DNA of 54,639 bases from Bremia lactucae (taxonomy: Eukaryota; Oomycota; Peronosporomycetes; Peronosporales; Peronosporaceae), in the NCBI RefSeq assembly GCF_004359215.1, contig NC_090625.1:33605-88243 (forward strand). Direction: 5' to 3'. Position 1 is the stretch's first letter. Each line of letters begins with the position of its first letter. This document shows positions 1-8,783 of this stretch, in pieces. The translations under genes and the position numbers were made by a program. The notes beneath the pieces were generated by a model. It was not told where the DNA came from and ran no database searches. It was given only the letters and a program-made list of their open reading frames with translations.

Positions 1-826
1 ATTAATGATCTAGTGCTACTCTCTACGGTAAACTTACCTAAGCGATTAGTCACTAATGTGGGTAGCAGTAAACTACTACCCAAGTTCATTGGTCCTTTCC
101 GTGTACTGCATCGCAGAGGCAATGCGTACACAATAGAATTGCCACGTAGGATGCGAACGCATCCTACGTTTTACGTTGGTCGGCTCCGCCCGTACCATCA
201 GTACGCGGCTTCTTCCGAGGACGGATTTGACCACCCTTTTCAAGAATTCCCAAAAGATTCTTGCGATCGCGAACCAGATTCTCATGTTGAATCTGAAGTT
301 TCTCATGCCGGTTCCGAATATCCTCGAAACTACGATGAGCTGACGACAGCTAATCGCGGACAGCATGATATTTCCGGTTGTACTCCAACATGAAGTCCGC
401 ACTCTTCGAACAGTAGTCCAACCGCTCGATATGGTCAGCCTGCACCGTCTGCTCCAACGAGCGACGCTTGCCGCGCTCGTGTTCAAGTCCCTCCTCCAAA
501 TCATGGAGGAAGTGATCGATTTTGTCGATCTCGACATTAGATCCGACATACGGTTCGGATCTAATTTTCCCTCCCCACCAGAACCATTGGCGGATTTTCA
601 CGACGGTCAGCGTTTCCTTTTGGAACGTATCCAGAACCACAGTGATGTGAAGGGGCAGCGAACGAGTTATCTTGTTCGCTGGCGTGGTTATCCACCTTCA
701 CATGACAGCTGGGAGCCTCGTTCCCAGCTGGTTGCTGACGTTAAGGGCCTGGTCCGTCAGTATTACGAGAGCTATCCGATGGTTCAGAAGGTCCATCGGA
801 GTACACGCGCCCTTGGCGCTTGTTAA
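1..826 (+). pseudogene. Element A1 pol C-terminus: integrase GPY/F region, linker and chromodomain (frameshifted)
   Basis: The frame is open from base 1, so the gene enters from outside the window. Codons up to about 250 read as the integrase C-terminal GPY/F module (KFIGPFRVLHR, then RTHPTFYVGRLRPY), the usual Ty3/gypsy signature. After an acidic linker this frame ends at 393. The rest continues in the +2 frame, where 590-800 encodes a clear chromodomain (FLLERI, YLVRWRGYPPSHDSWEP). One frameshift therefore separates the two modules near 365-390. Integrase inserts the cDNA; the chromodomain is thought to steer insertion by binding histone marks. The next feature downstream is an antisense gene and then the 3' LTR at 1950. 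The domain call is secure; the element is dead if the frameshift is not an assembly error. Confidence 0.88.
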
Positions 827-1749
827 TCGATTGCAAAACGTCAATCGCGTCACGCATCTGAATAGAGATGCGAGCCCTTCCCCAGGGCGAGGAAAGGGGT
901 CTTACCTCTCCTTTTACCCTCTTCGAGTTGTCTACACAACACGGACAGGGATCACAATGCAACTTATACTTTGCACCGGTTGGAGTTCGTTTCTCAAATT
1001 TAACGCGATTCGCATTAAGTTTTGAAGCCAGGCTTTGCGTCCAATGTCTTTGACATTGCGAATGAACGCGCTCCAGGTTTGCATAAGCGAGACTTTACCT
1101 CGCTTAATGTTGCCACTAAACCATCAATGCTTAAAAAAAGCATCGAGATAAAAATCTTCCTCAGCGCGAAAGTTCTTCGCGCTGGGATCAAGGCCATGCA
1201 GCTTTGTCGCAATAAATAAGGAATATTTTATTGTGAGGAGAAGTTTTTCCAGACAAGCTATTGATTAGCCGTTCTAGCAAAAGCTACGGCTTCTTTTGAG
1301 GGGCGAGATGAGACTTTTTATTGTTTTCACTCCCCTGATTGGTACCCACTGAAACAGGGGTACCACAAAAACTTTTTTACGATGGCTTACGCCATCGTCA
1401 TCACCTTGCACCGAAACACGTGCAGGTGACCGTATGGGAAATCGAACGGGCGATGAGAGATCATCCTCATCGTCGGATCCAAATAGACTATTTACTCGTC
1501 TATCAGAATGAGCCCTCTCATTCGAAGACTCATAGTCAGCCGCCTGACGTCTATCAGGCGACTGTTCTATTCTCCCCGAGTCGGCCATTTCGTCCGACTC
1601 GCATTCGTAGTCGACCTCCAAAGAGTAGTCGTATTCACGTGGTGAATCACCACGTGCACTCGCAACATCAAGTGTTGTGCGAGTGGAAGATACTACGGCA
1701 GACGTTCCGTCTGTCGCAAGAGATAACAGTGCTGCGCCTGATTCTTCAT
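350..1749 (-). pseudogene. aORF of element A1: antisense gene between pol and the 3' LTR
   Basis: The minus strand encodes a protein matching the plus-strand product of element A2 (6781-8006) segment by segment. From about 1745 to 1346 there is an acidic Ser-rich region (NSLFGSDDEDDLSSPVR, VSVQGDDDGVSHRKK). From 1212 to 1015 the middle domain is frameshifted. From 962 to 741 there is a module with DPCPCCVDNSKR and MRDAIDVLQSINKRQGRV. From 640 to 350 there is a Leu/Glu-rich likely coiled coil (KIDHFLHDLEEGLEHERGK) ending in a stop. The 3' third lies exactly opposite the chromodomain and linker codons of pol. The extreme N-terminal part is inverted (see 1765-1834). I do not recognise the protein family. 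The similar product in A2 makes chance antisense reading unlikely. Confidence 0.72.
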
Positions 1750-1764
1750 TTATAGAATCAACTC

Positions 1765-1834
1765 ATGCGGGGTGACGATAGTGCTGCGCCTTCGGCTGCA
1801 GTTCGTGCAGCCGCGGATGACGCACTGTTATCTT
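1765..1834 (+). repeat. Microinversion of the aORF N-terminal segment
   Basis: In A2 (about 6799-6870) the aORF reads MRGEDS..PSAAVRAAAGDALLS on the same strand as the rest of the gene. In A1 the equivalent codons (MRGDDSAAPSAAVRAAADDA) lie on the plus strand, while the rest of the A1 aORF is on the minus strand. Short inverted copies of GCAGCACTGTTATC/GATAACAGTGC flank the segment and could have promoted the flip. Confidence 0.6.
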
Positions 1835-1936
1835 GGAAATTTAAAATGATGGTTCTGACCAATTAATATCGTTTTAAAATTAAGTGGTCACATAGTGTTC
1901 ACTTTATCCAATGACACTCAGAGTGATTGTCGTTTA

Positions 1937-1949
1937 AGGGAGGGGTGAT
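1937..1949 (+). other. Polypurine tract of element A1
   Basis: This purine run lies immediately before TGTAACGGGG of the 3' LTR. It is the expected plus-strand DNA priming site. A mirrored pyrimidine run at 6662-6676 (TCACCCCTCCCTTAA) plays the same part in element A2. Confidence 0.75.
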
Positions 1950-2373
1950 GTAACGGGGTGTATCGTTACATGAAATTAACACCTATAGGTTGTCAATTAA
2001 TATATTGTCTAAAAGGTAGATAATATTTGGAGGATATTACTTCATATAGTAATGTTCAGAATTCTTATCCATAAATAGGTAAAGACCATTATATCTATTT
2101 ATTCCCCGCAGAAAAATCAGCTGTAGAGTATGAACAAAGAGAGATACGGATTAGATAAAGATAAGAATTCAATTACATGTGTAGTGATTATAATATGGTT
2201 AGCATTTACCAGATAGAAAGAAAGACACTTAATTATATTAATACAGTTTTCATTTAACCCTCTTTAAGCTAGTTACCTGAAGAGAAGTCTTCCTCTGCGC
2301 GTACTAGTGTACGTGAAATAACGAAAGGCACCACTCGCAACTGAAGCAGTACAAGTCGTAGTGCCCCGTAACA
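1950..2373 (+). repeat. LTR family A, 3' LTR of element A1 (424 bp)
   Basis: The repeat starts TGTAACGGGGTGTATCG and ends GTGCCCCGTAACA, with TG...CA boundaries. It is preceded by a polypurine tract (AAGGGAGGGGTGA, 1937-1949), which fixes the plus orientation and identifies it as a 3' LTR. Its reverse complement matches the LTRs at 6210-6661, 14071-14520 and 54295-54639. The right edge abuts a minus-strand RT gene that loses its homology exactly at 2374, so A1 was inserted into that element. Confidence 0.93.
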
Positions 2374-3614
2374 GACTGAATGTAGTTGAAAGCCGTGCTT
2401 TTGACATCTTGCGTATTAACAGCAAACAATTGCACAGTTTTGAGGTGCACGCCGTGTTTTTTTTCTACCGACGATGCACCTAAGAAGTGGTATTCGCTTG
2501 CAGCGAATACACACTTCTTGATATTTGCATACAACTTATGCTTTCGCATAAGTGTAAGAACCTGACGAACGTGAGTTTTATGAACTTCCACGTCCGTCTT
2601 ACCGTCCATGGCTCGGCTATGGACGAATACATCGTCAAAATAACTCGGTGCGAATTCTCGCACCGGTCTCAACAGATTTGTTTCACATCTGTTGAATGTT
2701 GCAGGGGCGTTACTAAGTCCCTGAAGCATCACTAGCCATTTCCAGAGCAACCCACTGAAAGTGCTCACTGCTATGTACGGGATGTCCCGTTCACGCATTA
2801 GGATTTGATAGAACCCATTCATCAGATCCATAGACGAAAAGATCGTACTCTTAGACATACCATCTATGATTACGTTTTTTCTAGGTAATGGCGTTTGAGC
2901 CGGTACTGTTGCAGCATTCAGTTTGTTAAATGCGTGCACTATCCGCCACCCTCCTGTGGCCTTTCGCACACAGAAGGTCGGAGAGTTATGTGGGAAGGTT
3001 GACTCCCTTACATGGCCCGCTTTTACTCGATCGGTACAGAATTTATCGATCGCAAGTACTTGTTCACGAGGCAGTGGCCACTGCTTGATGACACAGTACT
3101 TCGAGCCCGGTTTGAGCTCGATCTCATGTCGAGTGCCTTTATCCTTAGGTAACTCGCATGGAACTGCTTCAGGGAATACATCCCTGAATTCAATCAAATC
3201 CTCGTATAGAGGATTTCCCTTGAGTGACTCCCAAGATTGAGTAGTGTATCTTTCAATCCGAGTCTTCACATCGAGGACACTTTCGTCCATCGCTGAGCTG
3301 CTGAGAACCCGTTCGTTCTCTGCAAAAATTACCGCTGACCGAATGTCGGTTACGTAATCGTCCTCTGTGACGAGTACGCAGATCTGCTTGATTTTCCCAC
3401 AATGCAGATCTCTCAAGAACCGCTTAGGTTCTAGGGTTGGTAATTGAGTTATCTCCGAAGTTAACTTCGGAGGCGCATACAGATCAAGAGTAGAAGCGCC
3501 TACTCTCGATCCATCATTAACCAAGACATTTAATGTCTCGGTTTCTTCCTGGGATTTATCCACAGGCTGCCGGGGGATTAATCCCTCGGGATCTAGAAGT
3601 CTAGTAACTTCTAC
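2374..3614 (-). CDS. Ty3/gypsy reverse transcriptase (partial, interrupted by element A1)
   Basis: One frame is open on the minus strand from the gap edge at 3614 to the LTR boundary at 2374, about 413 codons with no stop. It contains the gypsy RT landmarks: DVFPEAVPCELP, HEIELKPGSKY, the fingers motif WRIVHAFNKLNAATVPAQTP, SSMDLMNGFYQI, LQGLSNAPATFNR and the catalytic box SYFDDVFVHS with both aspartates kept. The 5' end is lost in the gap. The 3' end (connection, RNase H) is cut off by insertion of element A1, so any transcript would run into LTR sequence and stop at about 2304. The uninterrupted frame suggests this copy was active recently. The host element could itself be family A; this is not provable here. 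Confidence 0.92.
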
Positions 3615-4604
3615 NNNNNNNNNNNNNNNNNNNNNNNNNNNNNNNNNNNNNNNNNNNNNNNNNNNNNNNNNNNNNNNNNNNNNNNNNNNNNNNNNNNNNN
3701 NNNNNNNNNNNNNNNNNNNNNNNNNNNNNNNNNNNNNNNNNNNNNNNNNNNNNNNNNNNNNNNNNNNNNNNNNNNNNNNNNNNNNNNNNNNNNNNNNNNN
3801 NNNNNNNNNNNNNNNNNNNNNNNNNNNNNNNNNNNNNNNNNNNNNNNNNNNNNNNNNNNNNNNNNNNNNNNNNNNNNNNNNNNNNNNNNNNNNNNNNNNN
3901 NNNNNNNNNNNNNNNNNNNNNNNNNNNNNNNNNNNNNNNNNNNNNNNNNNNNNNNNNNNNNNNNNNNNNNNNNNNNNNNNNNNNNNNNNNNNNNNNNNNN
4001 NNNNNNNNNNNNNNNNNNNNNNNNNNNNNNNNNNNNNNNNNNNNNNNNNNNNNNNNNNNNNNNNNNNNNNNNNNNNNNNNNNNNNNNNNNNNNNNNNNNN
4101 NNNNNNNNNNNNNNNNNNNNNNNNNNNNNNNNNNNNNNNNNNNNNNNNNNNNNNNNNNNNNNNNNNNNNNNNNNNNNNNNNNNNNNNNNNNNNNNNNNNN
4201 NNNNNNNNNNNNNNNNNNNNNNNNNNNNNNNNNNNNNNNNNNNNNNNNNNNNNNNNNNNNNNNNNNNNNNNNNNNNNNNNNNNNNNNNNNNNNNNNNNNN
4301 NNNNNNNNNNNNNNNNNNNNNNNNNNNNNNNNNNNNNNNNNNNNNNNNNNNNNNNNNNNNNNNNNNNNNNNNNNNNNNNNNNNNNNNNNNNNNNNNNNNN
4401 NNNNNNNNNNNNNNNNNNNNNNNNNNNNNNNNNNNNNNNNNNNNNNNNNNNNNNNNNNNNNNNNNNNNNNNNNNNNNNNNNNNNNNNNNNNNNNNNNNNN
4501 NNNNNNNNNNNNNNNNNNNNNNNNNNNNNNNNNNNNNNNNNNNNNNNNNNNNNNNNNNNNNNNNNNNNNNNNNNNNNNNNNNNNNNNNNNNNNNNNNNNN
4601 NNNN
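3615..4604. other. Assembly gap (990 N)
   Basis: Run of N. The RT gene enters it from the left. The sequence on the right is unrelated host-like DNA, so at least one element boundary is hidden here. Confidence 1.
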
Positions 4605-4737
4605 TGGCCTAGCTACCTTTTTTGCTTAAAGTATGGTATCAGACATTAATTTATCCATGCTTCAACTGCATCAACATTATATTTCCTCTCTAACTTGAAC
4701 TCTGTAATCATATATCAAGTGCTTTTCCGAGGGTATT

Positions 4738-5344
4738 TTGTTCTTACGAGAAGGATGGCATGGTACTGTCGAGTGGCTTGTTCTGTCCTGTATGCAAGGC
4801 GGATTCTGGAGGTTTGATCAAGAAGGCATTAACGGGAATCGTGGTGATGATTTTGAAGCGATTCTTTCCAATCGACTTCATCTTGCAACGCGTCAAGCCA
4901 CGAAGAAATACTACGAAGCGTGGAGGATTTGTACGGACGTGACGTGTAACACACGGACACAGAAACAATCGCTACGTGGGAATGGCAACATTTGCTCCGC
5001 GGTGGGATGCCGCGCACCGGTTATGCTCGAGTATCCCGACAGTGCGTTGTATACGCAATTAAAGTATTTCGAGTCGCTTTTTAATGCCGAGCGTGCGCGA
5101 AAGAAGATTCAAGCGCGTGTATCTGGTTGAGTGAGACAATCGACGTGCCAAGGTTCTCCGAGCGTCATGATCCGGTGTTGCAGAAGTTGCTTACTCAAGC
5201 GGAAGAGGTACGACTATTGTCGAGGATTACAATATTGTTGAAAAGGTGGTTTCTAATGGAGAAGGTTTTGTCGTTTTGCAGACTGTAGAACGGAATGAAT
5301 ACAATTGGGTGAAACCTTCCATCTGGCAGACGTTGTTCATATGA
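4738..5344 (+). pseudogene. POLA1: DNA polymerase alpha catalytic subunit, C-terminal zinc-binding region (decayed copy)
   Basis: The frame ending at 5130 reads KKYYEAWRICTDVTC, then ICSAVGCRAPVMLEYPDSA and LYTQLKYFESLFNAERA. This is the distal cysteine module and helix typical of eukaryotic DNA polymerase alpha (known family). The proximal cysteine pair (GLFCPVCKADSGG, 4776-4815) is in another frame, so a frameshift separates the two zinc sites. After a stop at 5128 further fragments fit a C-terminus: FSERHDPVLQKLLTQAEE in one frame, then VEDYNIVEKVV..NWVKPSIWQTLF in another, ending at 5344. The upstream polymerase domains are not in the window; they may lie in the gap or be gone. An intron could explain one break but not all. 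This is probably a truncated duplicate of the real gene. Confidence 0.68.
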
Positions 5345-5802
5345 TGACAATTCTTTGGCATTGCTTTCGTTGTCGTGTGCTCTTGTACGAAAAAGATGGT
5401 GTTTCAATGCGTGAAAATTGGATTCATCACGACTCGAGTAGTTGCCATTCTTTGCGTGCTTGTGCATTCTCACAGAGTCGAGTTACATGAAAATACAGTG
5501 CATGTTTAACTTCAATACATATAAAAGAAGGCCCTTGTCTCACGTTCACTGTAACCAATAATAGGCCCTCTTCTTCTGTAGGTGTCATTGTTACGATATA
5601 AAAAGTATCTTTCATGACATTTTCGACACAGCAAAGAAGCTCATGCTACTGTCGCTAAAACGAGTTATACAAGAGAGTCAACGTGTGCGGAATCCGTCGA
5701 TTAAGCACACTTGAACCGTGTAAAAGAGCACTACAATTCTCGTACCGAGCGGAGCAACATCGACACTTGCTTCTATTCGTACAGATATCATCTCGGAAGT
5801 AC
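5345..5802. other. Intergenic stretch with no supported gene
   Basis: Only short overlapping frames are present here on both strands. A minus-strand frame at 5427-5615 (MKDTFYIVTMTPTEEEGL) has protein-like composition but no recognised family and no neighbour in frame. Confidence 0.4.
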
Positions 5803-6180
5803 CTACACATATTTCAATGATGAGTGTTGTAGGAGCTGCATTACTTTTTTTGCGACTTTAGAACCCTGCAGGAACGAACTAAGACTGTTTTGAACGGCAA
5901 GTAACGCTCCATCGACGTGATTTTTCGTCTTTTTTTTCTTTCGTTTTGGCCCATCAAGAAGCTTTCGAGGTGGACTGGGAGGCACTGCGAAAAAACTCGT
6001 TATCACGGAATCCCCCTCCTTTAGAATAACCGCAGAAGTATCCTTGTCATTCGTCGTTTGGACGGCCCTCACCGCTTCCGTCTCTTGGGTTTCTCGCACT
6101 CGCTTTAGACTCTTGATCTTGTATACAGTTGACGCACCCGGTCGATCCGATGTATGCTGACACCGACGACAGGTTATCCT
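5803..6180 (-). CDS. Unrecognised minus-strand reading frame with a lysine-rich patch
   Basis: This frame of about 125 codons opens after a stop at 6181-6183 and has no ATG near its start; the first plausible initiator is a GTG at 6099. It contains VILKEGDSVITSFFAVPPSP, a basic cluster PKRKKKKTK that could act as a nuclear localisation signal, and an amphipathic C-terminus (SKVAKKVMQLLQHSSL). I do not recognise the family. Its upstream side is only about 30 bp from the LTR at 6210, so if it was an exon or gene end it has been cut by that insertion. It could equally be a chance frame. Confidence 0.25.
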   Translation of the reverse strand, partial: RITCRRCQHTSDRPGASTVYKIKSLKRVRETQETEAVRAVQTTNDKDTSAVILKEGDSVITSFFAVPPSPPRKLLDGPKRKKKKTKNHVDGALLAVQNSLSSFLQGSKVAKKVMQLLQHSSLKYV

Positions 6181-6209
6181 CTATGGAAGAATATCACGTT
6201 ACCATCTGT

Positions 6210-6661
6210 TGTAACGGGGCACTGCGACTTGTACTGTTTCAGTACAAGTCCACTTCACACTGCTTCAGATGTGAGTGGTGCCTCTCGTTAGGTGAAGTAC
6301 ACTGTACGTATAGAGGAAGACTTCTCTTAAGGCAAGTTAGCTTAAGAGTGTTAAATGAAAACTGTATTAATATAGTTAAGTGTCTTGTTAATCTATCTTT
6401 GTAAATGTTGTCTTAACTATAAACTAATACTAAACATGTAAATGAATTCTTATCTATCTTATCTCGTAACTCTCTTTGATTACTTCTACATCTGATTAGT
6501 CTGCGGAATAAATAGACATAGTGGTCTTTACGTAATTATGGATAATAATTCAGGATATTACTATATAAAGTAATATCCTCCAAATATTTTCTACCTTTTA
6601 GATAATATATTAATTAACAACCTTTAAGTGTTAATTTCATGTAACGATACACCCCGTTACA
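6210..6661 (-). repeat. LTR family A, 3' LTR of minus-strand element A2 (452 bp)
   Basis: Read on the plus strand it starts TGTAACGGGGCACTGCG and ends ACACCCCGTTACA. The pyrimidine-rich complement of the polypurine tract follows at 6662-6676, so this is the 3' LTR of an element running on the minus strand. It is very similar to 14071-14520, which may be the other end of the same element. The outer flanks (TCTGT and TTTAG) do not form a target-site duplication, so this pairing is unproven. Confidence 0.92.
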
Positions 6662-6780
6662 TCACCCCTCCCTTAAACGACAATCACTCTGAATGTCATT
6701 AGGTGGAGTGGTCGCTAAATGACGACTTAATTTTTAAAATGTTTTTGATTGGTCAGATCCATCATTTTAAATTCCATCGC

Positions 6781-8006
6781 ATGAAGGAACAATTCATGCG
6801 GGGTGAGGATAGTGTTGAACCTTCGGCTGCGGTTCGTGCAGCCGCGGGTGACGCATTGTTATCTCTTGCGGTAGACGTTCCGTCTACCGTAGTGTCTTCC
6901 ACTCGCACAACACTTGGTGTTGCGAGTGCACGTGGTGATTCACCACGTGAGTACGACCCCTCTTAGAGGTCGATTATGAGTGCGAGTCGGACGAAGTGGC
7001 CGACTCGGGGAGGACGGAACAGTCGCCTGATACCCGTCAGGCGCTGATTATTAGCCTTCGAATGAGAGGGCTCATTCTGATAGACGTGTGAACAGTCTAT
7101 TTGGTTCCGACGATGAGGATGATCCCTCATCGCCCGTACGATCTTTCGTACGGTCTCCCATACGATCACCTGCACGTGTTTCTGTGCAAGGTGACGACGG
7201 TGGCGTAAGCCATCGTAAGAAAAGTCCTCGTGGTACCCCTACCTCAGCGGGTACCACTCAGGGGAGTGATGACAGTAAAATGTCTAATCTCGCCCCTGAA
7301 AAGAAGCCGTGGCTTTTGCCAGAAAGGCTCATTAATAGCTTGTCTGGAGAAACTACTCCACACAATAAATATCCTTTATTTATTGCGACAAAGCTACATG
7401 GCCTTGATCCCAGCGCGAAGAACTTTCGCGCTGAGGAAGATTTCTATCTCGATGCTTTTCTAAAGCATCGATGGTTTAGTGGCAATAATAAGCGAGATAA
7501 AGTCTCGCTTATGCAAGCTTGGAGTGCGTTCATTCGCAATGTTAAAGACATTGGACGCGAAGCTTGGCTTCAAAAACTTAACGCGAATCGTGTTAAGTTT
7601 GAGAAAAGAACTCCAACCGGTGCAAAATATAAGTTGCATCGGTTGTCACGTGAGGCTGGACTTCCATGCCTCACGTGGGGTGATCCCTGTCCGTGTTGTG
7701 TAGACAACTCGAAGAGGGTAAAAGGGGATGTCTATTCCCTTTCTTCGCCCTGGGGAAGGGCTCGCATCTCTATTGAGATGCGTGACGCGATTGACGTTTT
7801 GCAATCGATTTACAAGCGCCAAGGGCGCGTGTTTTCCGATGGGCCTTCTGAGCCATCGGGTGGGTCTCGTCATACTGACGGACGAGGCCCTCAACGTCAA
7901 CAATCAGCTGGGAACGAGGTTCCCAGCTGTCATGCGAAGGTGGATAACCTCGCCAGCGAACAAGATAACTCGTTCGCTGCCCCTTCACATCACGGTGGTT
8001 CTGGAT
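6781..8006 (+). CDS. aORF of element A2: antisense gene opposite pol (best-preserved copy, runs into gap)
   Basis: It starts about 120 bp inside the 3' LTR with MKEQFMRGEDSVEPSAAVR. The first frame stops at 6966. Homology then moves to another frame, and from 7088 to the gap at 8006 there are 306 codons with no stop. The order of parts is: acidic Ser-rich segment (NSLFGSDDEDDPSSPVRS); a helical Trp/Lys-rich domain (FRAEEDFYLDAFLKHRWF, LMQAWSAFIRNVKDIGREAW); DPCPCCVDNSKR; and MRDAIDVLQSIYKRQGRV. From 7770 it lies opposite the A2 chromodomain, yet both strands stay open. No known family is recognised. Function is unknown; an accessory or regulatory retrotransposon protein is inference. Confidence 0.75.
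7770..8006 (-). CDS. Element A2 pol C-terminus: chromodomain (partial)
   Basis: The minus strand from the gap edge reads IQNHRDVKGQRTSYLVRW, RGYPPSHDSWEPRSQLI and VEGLVRQYDETHPMAQKAH, then stops at 7770. This matches the chromodomain of A1 (590-826) nearly residue for residue, including the aromatic/charged core WRGY..SHDSWEP. Integrase should lie in the gap 8007-8783. The whole stretch is overlapped on the plus strand by the open aORF. Confidence 0.88.
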   Translation of the reverse strand: MQNHRDVKGQRTSYLVRWRGYPPSHDSWEPRSQLIVDVEGLVRQYDETHPMAQKAHRKTRALGACKSIAKRQSRHASQ

Positions 8007-8783
8007 NNNNNNNNNNNNNNNNNNNNNNNNNNNNNNNNNNNNNNNNNNNNNNNNNNNNNNNNNNNNNNNNNNNNNNNNNNNNNNNNNNNNNNNNNNNNNN
8101 NNNNNNNNNNNNNNNNNNNNNNNNNNNNNNNNNNNNNNNNNNNNNNNNNNNNNNNNNNNNNNNNNNNNNNNNNNNNNNNNNNNNNNNNNNNNNNNNNNNN
8201 NNNNNNNNNNNNNNNNNNNNNNNNNNNNNNNNNNNNNNNNNNNNNNNNNNNNNNNNNNNNNNNNNNNNNNNNNNNNNNNNNNNNNNNNNNNNNNNNNNNN
8301 NNNNNNNNNNNNNNNNNNNNNNNNNNNNNNNNNNNNNNNNNNNNNNNNNNNNNNNNNNNNNNNNNNNNNNNNNNNNNNNNNNNNNNNNNNNNNNNNNNNN
8401 NNNNNNNNNNNNNNNNNNNNNNNNNNNNNNNNNNNNNNNNNNNNNNNNNNNNNNNNNNNNNNNNNNNNNNNNNNNNNNNNNNNNNNNNNNNNNNNNNNNN
8501 NNNNNNNNNNNNNNNNNNNNNNNNNNNNNNNNNNNNNNNNNNNNNNNNNNNNNNNNNNNNNNNNNNNNNNNNNNNNNNNNNNNNNNNNNNNNNNNNNNNN
8601 NNNNNNNNNNNNNNNNNNNNNNNNNNNNNNNNNNNNNNNNNNNNNNNNNNNNNNNNNNNNNNNNNNNNNNNNNNNNNNNNNNNNNNNNNNNNNNNNNNNN
8701 NNNNNNNNNNNNNNNNNNNNNNNNNNNNNNNNNNNNNNNNNNNNNNNNNNNNNNNNNNNNNNNNNNNNNNNNNNNNNNNNNNN
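8007..8783. other. Assembly gap (777 N)
   Basis: Run of N. The strand of the retroelement genes flips across it (minus-strand chromodomain on the left, plus-strand integrase on the right), so a nested junction or mis-scaffolding is hidden here. Confidence 1.

Noticed and set aside
76..549. Minus-strand 157-codon frame in the A1 pol end
   Set aside because: It is a shadow of pol and of the true aORF frame (640-350); Ser/Arg-rich composition is typical of antisense reading and it does not match A2.
5195..5473. Minus-strand 92-codon frame opposite the polymerase alpha remnant
   Set aside because: Its complement reads as the C-terminal part of the polymerase remnant (NWVKPSIWQTLF); the minus frame has no family resemblance.
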